DNA from: Puffinus mauretanicus
Taxonomy: Eukaryota; Chordata; Aves; Procellariiformes; Procellariidae
Assembly: GCA_023333565.1 (NCBI GenBank)
Contig: JAJKFH010003229.1
Coordinates: 62,001-126,000, forward strand
Length of the DNA: 64,000 bases
Reading direction: 5' to 3'
Made by a program: the position numbers and the translations under genes. The notes under the pieces were generated by a model. It was not told the origin of the DNA. It did no database searches and worked only from the letters and a program-made list of their open reading frames with translations. Below, in pieces: positions 23,601-37,589 of this stretch. Position 1 is the first letter of the stretch; the number at the start of each line of letters is the position of its first letter.

Positions 23601-25296
23601 CCCTTGTGGCCCTTTGGTACTGGTCTGACTCGAAGTAAAGAAAGATATTTATCAGAGAATCTCAAGTGGATGGTGAAGTATTATGCTTTGAATGGTTTAC
23701 ATTCTCTCTCTCCTATTATTTTATTTTAAATTCTGTTTTGCTTTGCATCTGAAATATGATGGTAGGATATCCATGTTCCCACTGCAACGTGAAGGTATGT
23801 GACATAGGGGGTTTTGTTTGACTATTTTGGGGGAGAGGTGTTACACAAATGCTGCTGAAAAATTAACATCACTCGCTGATTGAGGGCTCAGATTTAATAT
23901 GTCTGATTTTCACTGTTCAGACCATTAGTGGTGGCATACACATGAATAATTCTGTTCATAATATTGTCAGATGCTTTTCCCTGTTACTTGGGTATAAAAC
24001 CTGAATAATACAATTTACTTTATTGGCTTCTAGAAGTGAAAATAATTCTAGGCATTGTGGTCCGTCACTTCAATTTGAAAATTTTCACCATATAGTTGAG
24101 GCATTTCAGGGATCTCTCACACAGCAAGTGTTTTGGTTTTTTTGTTGCTTTTTCCTTGTATGCACGTAATATATTGAGTTTTCCACACAAATGAGAGAGG
24201 TATCATCTAAAGAAAGGCTCATAATACCTTGTAATTGTTTACATGGTTCATAATTACAAACCTTCTTGACCACATCTTGATTGTGTACAAAGGGTCCTAA
24301 GGTGTAATTATGAAGCTCAGTTTGACTTGATAATAAAGCACTCAGGAAGACAAGGATGGTGTCTCACAGAATCATGTTTTAGTACTTTGGTTTCCAGGAA
24401 ATGCTAATTCTTATAACTTCATAATCCCAAGCGCAAATGTAATGCAAAGCCATAGATCTTAATAATGTATGTTTTTTATTTGAGTAGTAGCACTTCAACA
24501 TTTCAAAATAATTTACAATAAAGTAAGTGGTAAGGGGAGCAGAGTTTCTCTGCTAAAGGCACTCTATGCTCTGTGTGTGTGATAAAATCCTGGCATGAAT
24601 GCACAGCAAAATGAAGTATTAACTTTCTTTTCTTTCTAAGAGTTCAAAACGTTTTGATCCTGTGGGATTTAATGTAAGTGATGCTGGATGTTTAGTCTAC
24701 AGTGTTCTATTCACCTTTGAAAAGCCTAGGTTGTAATCTGATTTAGGTGACAATTGAAAGAGCTCAGTGGTCTCAGTTTAGTTCCTTGTTTATGAAACCA
24801 CTGTCACACGCTTAACACAGTGCTGAGCATGGCAATAATGGACCCATTTTGAGGCACACTGGCACAACTGCAGTAAAAGAGGCATGGAGTATAAACTTGG
24901 CTTTAAAAAAAAAAAATCAACAAATTCCTTTCTTTTAAACAGCACAAACATTTAGTGAAATTTTGTGAAGTCAAACCCTCCCCACTGGATGGGATGCCCT
25001 TATTCTCACAGGTGATAGACTATTCTGCATTACAAATGGCGAAGCTTTTGGTACTGCTGGAAAAGAAATGCTCAGTAGGAGGAACTGCATTATGGTGAAA
25101 GTGATTTGCACTGGTTTATTAAAGATATCAGTATTGGAGAATCTGGCCAGATGGTATATTGTTAGGTGACCATCAAGTCGGAAACTATGCTACGTTAAGA
25201 TGATGCTGACTCTGATCAACATCTTCAATCATCTGGTTACATCTGACCCATCCTGAAGTTGTAATAGACATGATAGGGTAGGGCAAAACGCTGCAA

Positions 25297-25315
25297 TAAT
25301 TAATTAATTAATTAA
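25297..25315. repeat. (TAAT)n microsatellite
   Basis: Four TAAT units plus TAA. Confidence 0.93.
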
Positions 25316-28300
25316 AATAAGTTGCTATTGGAATGAATTAAAATGTGGTCTTAAATAATAAAGGCAAGAAAAAAAGAATTTCTTTATAAAAAGGATGTTT
25401 CTCATCCTGCATTATTACATTCTGAAAAGAAAGCTCTATTGTAGTTTTTGAAAAACACCGTGCCAGTTAATTCCATTTCTGTAACCAAGTATGGATGAAA
25501 AGCTGTGCATCGCAACCATCACTAAAGGTTTTTGCGAGATACAGAGTAGACGTAGCAGAAGAAAGAGGTTTAGAGGTTAGCACTTCAGGGGGCTAAAGTG
25601 TGTTAAAGCTACTTCTCGAATGGACCGTAGCTTAATCCCTGTGCTGCCAGTCAAGGTAGTGATTAAAAATCACCCATCCAGGGAATTGCTTCTGGATGTT
25701 GATGTGCCGGGTTGTGGGGATGGAGTTAAGGGGGTGGAGAAAGGAGGGTTTATGTATGTATGGCTGATGTTTGAGCAGCTGAACTTCAAAAAAAGGGAGG
25801 GGAAGAGAGGGGAAAACTTGGCTGGCCCCAAGAGGGAGAAAAGAGAGGGAACAAAGCTTCCTTCAGTAAACTCAGCCAGTCACATAATTATAATTCCTGA
25901 GTTCCTCACAAGAGTTCCTACCCACTATCACTACCCTAAAGAGAAAGCAAGATTGTGAAATCAAAAGTCAGCACTGAAAAAAAAAGGTCGCTTGTAAATG
26001 AGGTAGGGTTTATACTGAAATAAAAACCTTAGCAGTGATAGCAAGGCTCCTGGTGGACCCCTTGGTGGACTTTTTAATCTGTCTTCTCAGATGCAGGCTG
26101 TCTACTGTTTTTAAAGTAGGTTCTTTGTGTGAAAGGAGCTTAGCATTGGTGACAGAATAGCATATTCTTTAATGTGAATATGGAAGAAAAAATACCTTCC
26201 CCCGTCTCCCCTGCTGGTAATTCTGATATGTAGATAATATATCTATATTGCTTGCTTGCTTATTTTGTAGATTTTCTTGTATCCAATTATTACTAAATTA
26301 CTTCAAAAAATCAATGTGGAGAAAATACACTTGTTTTCTGGTTAACTAAAACAAATGAAGATTTACTGAGGATAGCATTAAATCTTCTTTCAGCATTAAA
26401 CTTTAAGTAAGTGATGGCTGTGCTGCTGCCTTTTGAATTCACGCATGGCTGTTAAAATGTTTCATCTCTCAGGCTTTCTTGCACATCTCATCCATGCTAA
26501 TGGGAGGAAAATGTGTTGGTTTCTGATCTTTTCTAGAGCATATTTCATTGAGTGGCTGGTACGCCCAGCTCCTTGAACAGAGAGAGTAACGTATTACTGA
26601 TGGTTTTAGTCCGAGAGATTTACTTCAGATTAGCTGAAACACATGGAGTCCTTAAGGACCATACATTTTTAATAGAACAAAACAGCATGCTGTAGATTAC
26701 TTTCCTCTGTCCTTTAGATTAATTTCCTTTGAAAGAAGGGAAAAAAATTAATATCTTGTCAAGTAGAAGGCCTAAGTTGGCAACAAAGAAGATCACTCAG
26801 AATATGGTACATAGTTAAATTTACGAATACAGTGAGAAAAACTAGTCCTATCAGTTCTATTTCCCACAGATTCACTTCTTTTTCCTTTCTTTCTTTTTTT
26901 TTATTTTTCATTTGGTATTACTGCCTGAGAAATGGGCTGCACAACACCTGCAGGGTATTCTACACATTTAGGACTGCAACACTTGGTGTTTTACACAGGG
27001 TCTTTCTCAGAATAACACTTCAGAACCTGGTCTTCCCCCTGCTTTAGGAACTCTGTTGTTTCATTGCTAAATTATAGGCACCTCTGCTACTACCACCTCA
27101 TCTTTCGTATCTTGCTTTTATCTTTTGGACAGGAGACCTGCCATGCTTCTTGCCAGGGATTTAAACTAGACCTTATTTTCTAGAGGTGTCCATAGTTTAG
27201 GGAAGGAAAGCACTCCAGAAAATATTATAAAAGTAGTATTTTAACAAATAAGGTGTCCATACGTGGCCCTTCCACATATGCAATGTTGCTGATGGAGTTG
27301 AAAGACAAGCAAAAAAATAAAAGTGGAGGGTTTTTCAAGGCTTGGTTCTTATGAGCTGGAAATGAGAGCTGCCATTGCCTTTAATCAGTATTTTAGATAC
27401 TGTTCAGAATTGGGCTGAAGCAAGCTATTGAAAATGGACTTAATTTCTTGCCTGGCTTGTGTGAGTATTTTTATGTCATTAAGATGGAATCTCCCCTCAC
27501 CACTGCATCTGGAAGTCTTCCAAGTGCGTTTGCAAGGTTAGTGGAAAGGGGAAATGTGCAGTGGAACAAGCTCTGCCCATTTCTGCTTGGCTTAAATAGG
27601 TCCTGCCTTTGTGAAAGTCTTAAAGGAATGCTGGCTCATCCATTCCTGATGGCAATCCAGGAACCTGAGCAAGCTTTGAAGGAAGTGATATAAACTGGTT
27701 ATCAACTATCTGTTCACTGCAGTTATACGCCCCCTTCTCTTCCAGAGAGGACTGGTTTAGCTGTCCGAAGGTCAGGAACCCAGAACATCCTGACTATACT
27801 GGTTTTCTCTGAGGTAACAGTGGAAGAGATGGTTACCTACAAAGGGACACTCATGCTATCTATTTTGGACATCTATCACCAGAGGAAGATTTATCCCATC
27901 CTGGGGTGTCTGTTTCACTCCATTTTCTAGACAGAATCTAAACAGCTGGCTAAAATTTTGTCGAGCTTTTCAATGGCTAAAATTAAAGTTTTGCTCTCAG
28001 TCATGTCTAGAGGAACTTATCTATCAATCTTTTGACATAGGAAACCTAACTGAAGCAACATATATCTCCCGCCCTACCCCCTTGCCCCATTTGCCCTTTC
28101 TCAGATCTGTTTCTTGACAATATAATCAGCCCCATGCTATCCAGCTCATCCTGTCTGTGCCACTAGAGACGACTGACATTGTCTTTTCCTTACTGAAGAT
28201 GGGAAAAGAAGCTGCAAGAAATCTAATCATGGAGTGAACGGATCAAGGCATGGATTTATATTCCAGGTGTGACTCCATGGTAGATGATGATTCTACCACT

Positions 28301-31262
28301 ATTGTGGGTGTGGATGTCTGTGCTGATGAGGAACTTGGAAGGAGTAGAAAACACTGCAAAACAGAGTGCAGGAGCAGAGCCCTTAACACATCTGTCTCAC
28401 AAGATTTAGCAACGACATGTACTCTAACTTCCAGTAGCAGCAAAAATGTTCTTTCTGGCATACTGTAGCTACTTCTTTTCTCCAGCATCTCAGGTAATAC
28501 AGTACCTCTTCATCATTTCTTGTGGCTGGAAGGGAGATGATGAGTCTTCATGTTCTGCTAGGGGATTTTCTCAGCTAGGACAAATGCAAGCAGAAGACAC
28601 TATCAGGTTGATCCAGCAGAAAACAAAGGTGGTGAGAAAATGTGACATTTACATCTTTACATCCACCTATAAGAGTCTGTGGTGTTAAGACTGATACAGC
28701 AAGTCTCCTGTCAGGGGGAGTTAGCTACCAGCCAGATTGGTTTCCCAGGAAAGAAGTTCCTGTAGGCTGGCTGCTGTTTAGTAAGTGCACTGTGGCTGTC
28801 ATTCAAGCTTTTGAGCAGATTCTTTTTGTTTGTTTTGGAAAAAATGGAATTATCCTCTCTTTGTTACACAAAAATCATCGTGATCTTGAATTTACCACAG
28901 ATCATAGAAGTTAGTGCAGAGTAATCCAAAGGTGGGTTGTTTGGCCTGTCTTCTCTTTTTTTTTTTCCCCCAATGTTGGATGTTGCTGAACCTGTTTGGT
29001 TGCTTTGTGAAATATGGATGGGCACGAACTACCACCTGGAGCAGCTACCTGGAGCAGCCGCTACTATGTCTGACTAGTTCACAAAGACACATTTATTCTG
29101 GTTGGCATTAATTAGATGGAGAAGGTGGGAAAGAAAAAGAGAAGAAAAGAGAAGTTATTGCATTCCTGAGCTGATAATACATACAGGACTGACAAGTGGA
29201 GAGGAAAATTGCAGGGCATAGCGGCTGTCTCTACTGGCAACTGAAAACTGAGCTAAGTCAACAAACATGGCTAAAGAATAACCCAACCTAGTCCATTCGT
29301 TGCAGCCCAGTAACTTTATTTTTTCAAGGGACTTCTGCTTTGTCTATTTGATCTAAAGAGAGCTAGGTAGAATAAATTAGTGATAGCTGTGGCAAATAAA
29401 TGTTACCTGCAATGGAAAATTGAATTTGCAATTAATATTAAACTGCCGTGCAGCTTCACTATGTAAAGCACTACTAGGCATTGCATCTGCTTTTTTGTGC
29501 AATTATTGCTCAGCAGGTCCAAAGCTTAAAATTAACAGTGGATTTCATTGCCATGGAATGTTATGAAGGCCCAAAGTATAAAAGGGCTCTCAAAGGAATA
29601 ACTGATGGGAGATGGGCACACGGATGGCTGCCCAGCTGCCTATTGCCAGAGAGACAATTGCCTATTGCCTGTTGCCTCTCCCTATTCCTGGGAGAGGTTC
29701 AGTCAGTAACTGGTTTGTTCCTCAGTTTTCTCTTAATTCACACATGTTCTATGGGACATAGCCTGTCCATGGCAAGGGTGAAGAGGAACATTTTGTTAAT
29801 CCAGCATGACTGTTTCCTGTGAAAAAATATGTCTGTATTAAAAATCTGAGGTTCAAGTAGATTAAAATTAATAGCTGCAATATGTATTATTCTCAGCTGG
29901 TCTTCTCTGTGGCATGTTACTATCAGTCTTGTATGATCTTTAGCTTTTGAAACATATAATTGACTGTGTGATGGCTTCTTCATTGACAGGAACTTGAAGT
30001 TTAACACCCCTACCAGTTAGAGGACTTGGTCATTCCTTTCAGGCTGGAAAATTTCATGCTCTGGACCTGGAAGTTTCATAACAAGTTCTCCCTAAAGATA
30101 TTGTTATTGCTTAAAAAAACAGCTGATTTTTTTCTTGAGTCACTACTGGAGCCTTTGTTCTCACGTTTACCTGCTAGACGTTGCTGTTATTTAAGCTTTT
30201 CCCTTTTCTCTTGCTTGAGAATAAAGGCACTGTTTCCCATTGGTTTTGAGCTGAGAGGTATGCTTTTAGTTGTAACTTACGTTGTAATTTATGATAGGTT
30301 ACAGCAGCAGGAGATTCTTTTGGAGAAAAGCAGAAAGTAAACTGTACTGTATTTCTTTCCTTGTCTCTCGGTCAGCATTACTTTTGGGGGAAAACTCCTT
30401 TACATAGACTACAGTGATAGCGATCCTGAGAACTGCAGGGGCTCTGGAGAGCCTACAACTGCAGTGACAGGCTCTTCTTTCAGGCTGATGGGAGAGAATA
30501 CTTGCATGAGCCCTTTATCTGTAATTTGGCAATGAGCTGTGTTTTTTCTGTCTAGATGCAGGTGCACCACCCTGATGAAGACACTGACAAGCGAATAAAG
30601 AGTAAAGAGTATGACACAAGAGGAAAGTTGCCAGATAATTAGAGATTTAATAATAAATAGGAAAAAAAAGGTTGCTCTGTTACCCAAGATCAGTGCTTAT
30701 TTAACTTCTTGCAAATCACGAGTACTTAAAGAGGGAGAGTGATTGATGGGATTAATTAGAGCTATATGTTTAACAAGTGCTCCTAGCTATAATGGCCTCA
30801 TTAATTAAAACTTGAACTTTGTAAGAAAGCTCTTTGCAATCCATATTGGTTTATGAATTCTCTCCTTTTTTTGTTTTTGAATGGAAGAAAAATCAGATGA
30901 ACAGGTCAGTAGTGCATATGAAAAATATGTAATGCGTTACAGTGATTTATATTTCTTTGGACAATCAGAAAAACATGAATCAACACATAAATCAAGCATA
31001 ATCAGCAAGACCAGCCTTTGTGGAGATGTTTTCTTTAGCAGTCTCTGGAGATCTGTGTTTAAATTCATCTTATGTGAGGTCTTTGAACTAACTGTAGACT
31101 AAGTATATCATTTTTATGTTTAAGCAATTTGCTTTCCATTGAGAACATTGAATATCTCTAATCCTCTTCTTTTACACACTTGCATTTTTAAATAGTTATA
31201 TCTCTTCAGTTGATAAACTCTTAGGAAAATAACATAAAGGTGTGTATGTTTCCATACACATC

Positions 31263-31310
31263 AAGGTCTCGATCCTGCAGTCTTTTGCTAATGTAAAATG
31301 TACTTAAGTC
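31263..31310. repeat. Possible ancient sauropsid repeat fragment
   Basis: GGTCTCGATCCTGCAGTCTT and the following bases resemble the 'GATCCTGCAA' end of an ancient short repeat common in archosaurs and turtles. Very tentative. Confidence 0.2.
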
Positions 31311-34300
31311 ACTGAACAGGCCCTATGCTGTTAAGTAAGGATTTGTGTTCCCTGATGCTTTGCTTTGTTTTGCATGAGTTAATGTTCTTTATTAAAAGGC
31401 ACAGATTTCTTTTACTAATACATTTCAAGGCTATTCATTTCAATTTGCTAATGGTCCTCATTCATTTTAAAATAAACTGGTACAGTGAATACAGGAACAT
31501 CCCTGGAAGACAATAGATATGCCCTCACGACTAAAGATCGTTTCATTAGTATATACTTGCTTTGGCTCTAATCCTCTAAGGATTTGTCTGTGTACTTAAC
31601 TTAATTTAGCATTCCCAGGAAATTCATATATCTGCTGCTGTCTCTTAGTGTCTGCAGAGCAATTGCCACTACTGTTTGCAGTAAGAAGACAATCCCTTTA
31701 TAAGAAAGCTGTTGAACTATGGCTCTAGTTGGAAACAGAACTGAAGTTTCAGCTGCAATTCACATGTCTACATGCGAATGAGAAAGACAGAAATTTATCA
31801 CGTAATCCTGCAAGTCATTTTATTAATATGCAAATAATAGATTCCAGTATGCAGTCCTAAGTTTGTAATTAAAGTAATAGTTTGGTAATAGAGCGAGCTA
31901 CGTACTTTCCAATTATTGTGTACTTGCTTGGGAGTACATTAATTTCAGTAAGACAAAGCATAACCTGTAGAAAGTATGTATGGCAAAGAGAAGTGTAGTT
32001 TTTCTTGCCTGTGAACATACAGTGTCTGAGTCACTAAAGATAACATACTATGTCTTAATATCAAGTTTAATGAGGATGTTTCATACCTATCAGTTTTGAT
32101 CACTTTTCTGCAATTTTTCAGGAATTTTGAGTAAAATGTAATTTTTAAAGAAACCTTGACCTAATTCTGTATTCTTTATGTGACTCAAAACTTGCATCAT
32201 TTTCAGCAAGGATGTTTGCTTAAAAGCAAAGAATAAAGACAATCTGGTACTTACTAAGACATTTGGACATGGAAATACTAATTGTTCCTTATTGAGCATT
32301 GAGCCTGTGCTTGCAGAGCTCTTTGGGAAACTCACCTTTCGATTTTTAACACTGAAGCATCACTGTTGCCTTCAGCAAAACTGAGAGGTGGGTATGAGGC
32401 TAAAATACACTTTTAATTACTGGAAGTGTAGATTCGTAATACTGCTCATGAATACCACATAATCTTCCTGTGAGACTAAGGGTTATGTTTCAATGCTTAA
32501 GAATATAAATTTAAATTGGTTCTCTAATACATTTCCCTGTGGCCACTATATAAAAACATGAACAGATTCAGGCAGTGTTTCTCAAGTTTGTTAACATGAT
32601 TTTTGCATCCCAGTTTTCTGAACCACATCACGTAGAGCATAATCAGACATCCTCTTTGTAAAGCATCTCCACCGAAGAGACTAATCTACCTGTTATGCTA
32701 AAAAAATGTTTTTTAAAAAAAAATATATAAAACACTGGGGGATTTAGATATAGCTAGCAGCCTCAAAATCAAGACTGATTTCTAAACTGCCTGAAGTTTT
32801 GAGGCTTCCTAGATTTGAGATCTCATTTAGGATTAATTGCTTTTCCAAATACTGTAGCAGAGACTTTGACTTCAGAAGATGTCTTTAGAAACATCAGGCT
32901 TCATGTTTAGTAAGTTTCAGATCAAGTTTGTTTTGACATCATACCGCTAAAAAGCAGTTTACAGCAAAGCAAAAGAAAACAATTTTCTTACCTTTTCAGT
33001 ACAAAACCTTTTCTGTGTGATGAGTTTGAATGGGTAAACAATCCTTTAGGCTATGCTGCAGGAGAAGATGTAAAAAGGAACAAGTTGCTGTGGATTTGGC
33101 TGGGGTAGTTTTTGGTTTTTTTGCCCTGTTTTTAAGCATACACTTGCACACTGATATTCTTCAAATCCTATTTTAATAATTCGGCCCTACTGATGTTTTC
33201 ATACTCCTGCCCGGATCATTCCCTCAATGTCCTTCAAGGTGACAGATTAGAATTCAGTGCTGTATCATTAATCTAACAATTGGGAACAGAGTAATTAATC
33301 TTCTCTTTCTCTATCCAAAACCCAAAATGCAGCAATGAGCAAATGGCTTCATTGACCACAGGGAATTGTTAAAAGCAAGTCCTGTGTAGCAGTGAAATGG
33401 GATGGGAGTAGCTTTTCTTTTTCCGTCTCCCTGCCTCATCTACCCCCCCCAAGATTACAAGTAGCTGCTGTACATTGTAAGCAAGGGGATTTTTTGTCTG
33501 TGGCTTAGTTTGAATTTTAGAACGATACTCTTTTGTCTGAATAAGGGAAATCTGGTATTTGATGGTGCAATTCATAATCTATTCATCTGATATGAATCGA
33601 GTACTACACGTTGCTCCTCCAGCGAGGCACAAAGAGTTTTGGGATCACATGCTGCTGTTGAAATTATGGTTTGCCTTTCTCCAGAGAGTGTTAATGGTGG
33701 GTCATTTATAGTATGCTTATTGGGCCAAATTCAAATGATATTTAAGTACCGTTGTAAAATGCAGATGAAGCATTAGAGGGGAAAATGGCATACCTGCCTA
33801 CAGTCACCCATCGTTGTCTTAAGACTTCCATCAGTGAGACAACAGAGGGGTTTTATAGCTCAAAGAGCAATTAATATTAAACAACCATTTGAAGGAGAAT
33901 TGGTACTCAGCATTCATATGAAACAGTTTCATATTAAGAAGCTGTTCATATTGTATCACAAGTTGCTTTTGCTGGCATGAAATTTCTAATTTTTCCAAAA
34001 AGCTGGACTGCCTTTTTCTCTATGTCCTTGATGTGCAAAGAGAATCACAAGGTGCACATACTGACTAAAAGGCAGGAGCTTCTGTACTTTATCCATGTGT
34101 TATATTTGGGGTGGGCAGAAGACATGACAAATCAGTAATGTACTGAAGGTATTTGCCCAGAGCAGGAGAGCCCTACCTCTCTGACATGCTGTTCACAACA
34201 GCCACGAGGCTACTCTAACGTTGGCCCTGTTCAGCAAAAGAGAGCGTTGCAAATGGCTTTTGGATCAGCCCCTCTGTGCTGACTGACAATATGGCAGGAG

Positions 34301-37300
34301 AAGAAAGAATGGAGAGAGATTACTTTTAACCAGTCCACTGTTGTTATTTTTCTTCATCAGAAAATCCTATGATTAGCTGTATAGCATCAGTAATTTATGT
34401 GAGTGTGCTCTCTTGCTTGCCTGTGAGAAAGTTATAAACTGCAGACATATTAGCATATTTGTTCCAATTGTTAATATTACAGCTCCGCTATGATCTCATT
34501 ATACTACGCTATGGCATCTGCTTTCTGTATACAGTGGACCGATTGTTTGGAGTATCAATCGCCTGGTGCCTGGCAGCAGCACCTATCAATCTAAAAATGT
34601 ATGTCCCCTGTTCATCAAAATAAGATAAAATAAAATTCAACAAGTAATAAGCTTTAAACAAAAGATTGTATTTCTGTTGCACATAGAATGAGTGGCATAG
34701 AGAATTCTCTTTTGTGGGCAGATGGCTTAGCAGTAAAAACGAGGTTTTGGAAACTGCATATTAGGATTTCCAAACCAGCAAGTAAAAATCTTACTTTCTG
34801 GCTTTCTTAAAAAACACCTGGACCAATTTTCAAGTCCAACTGTTTTTACTAAGATATTTATGCCTGACCTATTAGCGAGACAACTGAATGCAACAAAAAG
34901 CTGTACTGGATGCTTGTAGGTCAGTAAATTCCAGTAATGACACTGGAGTGTACTTTTGTGCCCCATCTACGTTGCTTCTCCCGGTCTGTCCTGGTATTAT
35001 CTTTTTCTAAGACTTTGAATGCTTTGTGGAAATAGGACTTCTGGTAAGCTAATTGGGCACCTGCTTGTTTCTATCCTATGGTTGATCTGCTCTAGCCCCT
35101 GAGGTGCTCTGTTTCTTGATTGCAAGGAGCTTTGTAACCAGAAGAATACTGGGTTACTATACAGCGCAGCTACGAGGTGCGCAGAATACGAAGCATGCTA
35201 TTTGGCACTCCCTTAAACAACAGGATTGCACTGGGCAAACTCTTCCCATGCAGAGCTGCCCCTGAATTCTGCAGAAGCAGAAGGCTGCACAGCAAGTAGA
35301 TAGGTTCTGGAGATTCTGTCATCAGAAATACATAATTTAGAACTCACACAAAATGAAATAATAATTTTACAGTCGTTCAATAGATAGGTATTCATTAAGT
35401 ATCTGAGCCTTAAGCTATGTTAAATTTAGATACATTAACTTACCTCTCTAGTAAGATATTAGCTCAGAGTCTTAGACTGAATTTCTTCACAACCTGATTG
35501 AGCTAGGGACATTGCCAGTTGAAATCTAGTGAATCTTTTGGACATAGTTCAAGAAATTCCTGTCATCAGCTATCTGCTTCTTTCCTCTGCTGTAACTTAC
35601 TGCAACCATATACACCCTGAGCAATCATTTTTTAGTTTTTACCTTGCGAAGAAACTCATAAGCTGTGGTTCAGCACATAATCTACTGATTCTGTGGTGAA
35701 GGTAGTAACTTTCAGCAGAAGGGGGTCATTGGTAGCTGACACATCTTGTGTTTCCTTAGAAAGATCCACCAAAGCTCTTAGTGAGTACCATAAGTATGCA
35801 CGTGCACAGCTGTGCTGGCTCTTAGTTCTGAAGATGGTATCTTGTGAAACTGTGATAATTTGATTATATTCAGTCATATATCTCCTTCTGCTACATGAGA
35901 ATCTAACTCATGTCCAAAGACTTGTCTAATGGCGCTTTCATGAATTTCAATAGATATTGCAGAGGCAGAAGACTAGAAGTCATCTATTTTATACTTGACA
36001 TGAGTTCAGAAAGTGGAAGAAGGAGATTAGTATGGTAGAGGATGTGGATATTTGTAAGATGCATTCTTTATCTTAAGCTAAGTTTTTTGAATGATAACTA
36101 GAACAAGCTAGCATAGCCAGTGGCACAAGCAGAAGTTTTTGAGGCTGTGCGTTTGAACGCATAATTATTTACTTGCACACATGTGCATGTGCATACTCGT
36201 GTATGTGCAGTGAAAAGTACACTGAAGCCTTCGCACATCATACAGACATACTCAGATAAGTTTTGAAAGCTTCTTCCAGTGTTGTCCATTAAAACATATG
36301 CAATGTTACCCTCAAACTGAAGAAGCACGCATGCAGAAGTCAAGGCAGATGTATCAGTAGAATTAAGATTATTGGAATTGTTTTGCATCACTTTCATGAT
36401 TGATTAAGGCGAAGATTTCAATATAAAAACCGATTTACTTAATTGAAACTCTGTTTCAGGCTGTGGCTGGTTGTCTGCAAGCAAAAGGCATGAAAAACTC
36501 AGGCTAACTCTAATATGGACAAACAGAGCAGCAGGGCAGCACCTGCTGATAATACTGGTCTTTGGACTGGTCGATCCCAAACGCGCCTGGACGAGCGTGA
36601 GCCAGCGTGGCTGGAGGAACAGTCCAAAGAAGCTGCACGATGCTGTTTAATGAACGATCAAGGACAGGATATGAGCTGAGGAATCCAAATTCCTTCCGGC
36701 TAGGACTTATGCTGTGGCTCCTGCTGGGCAGCTTATAACTTGACTTGACTATAGATTATCCATGGACATTTAATATAATGAAAAAAGAGTTCTAATAATC
36801 GTAATCCCTCCGCACATCTGTCTTGCTTTCTGTACGCTCATTTTGCCAGTTACAAGCTGTCATTCCACACACATGCTAACACGCATTGCCAGCAGAAACC
36901 TTTAAAAACCTTATGAAGAGTGTGCGTTTGTAAGGGCTCCGGTCTATTATTTCAAAGAAATGAAACGAATAGGAAATTAAATAATCACAACAGTTGTTTA
37001 TTGTTTCAATGAGAACAAAGTGCAGACTCGTCCATGGAAGAAAGACCAAAGACAGTGTGGATTTGCAGCCTTATGCTCAAATGTCTGAGGTATGTTTTGT
37101 TTCACTTTGTTGTGTTACCACTGTATGAAAGAGGGCATTGCAACATGAAAAACAGAGAACACGAGGAAGCAATTCTTTCCTGCTGTTTCCACTTTGCATG
37201 AATTTTTAACACCTTTGTTGGAGACCAAATGTCTGGTGTGACTTCAGTCAGGATTCCTCCTGGGCACTTGCTGAAGCATTTGTAGTTTTCTGTCGCAGTT

Positions 37301-37324
37301 TGCTGCTTGCATGCCGGTTTAGCT

Positions 37325-37348
37325 AAAAAAAAAAAAAAAAAAAAAAAA
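37325..37348 (+). repeat. A24 homopolymer
   Basis: An uninterrupted run of 24 A. It may be slippage, or the tail of an unrecognised retrocopy lying to its left. Confidence 0.95.
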
Positions 37349-37589
37349 GAAGCAATTGCTACCATCTTGTATTCCACCTGCTAATTTCAGAAAGTGGTGT
37401 CTCCACGGTGTATGTAGGAAGGAAAGCCTTTCCCTCAGGTTCTACGCTCTTTCAGACTGTCCCCACTTTTGGCAAACTCCTGCTGGACTTTGTGGTTTTA
37501 AGTTTTTGAGTAATATTTAGACAAAACAGTAAAAACAAGTGAACTGCTTGTTTATCGCAAGTCTGTCTTGCAGAGTTCTGCCTTCGGAG

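Larger units (their letters stand above)
19101..30700. other. AT-rich non-coding sequence, no supported gene
   Basis: No coding exon recognised. The most structured part is about 20280-20640, which is rich in TAAT and POU-like motifs. A TAAT repeat lies at 25297-25315. Purine-rich tracts occur at about 25790-25860 and 29116-29155. Short open frames on both strands show no domain. Confidence 0.55.
30701..37580. other. AT-rich non-coding sequence, no supported gene
   Basis: No coding exon recognised. Visible items are paired ATTAATTA homeodomain-like sites at about 30751-30810, a 19-bp palindrome at 33916-33934, an inverted repeat around a locally CpG-containing core (36559-36630) and a 24-A run (37325-37348). 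Confidence 0.55.
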
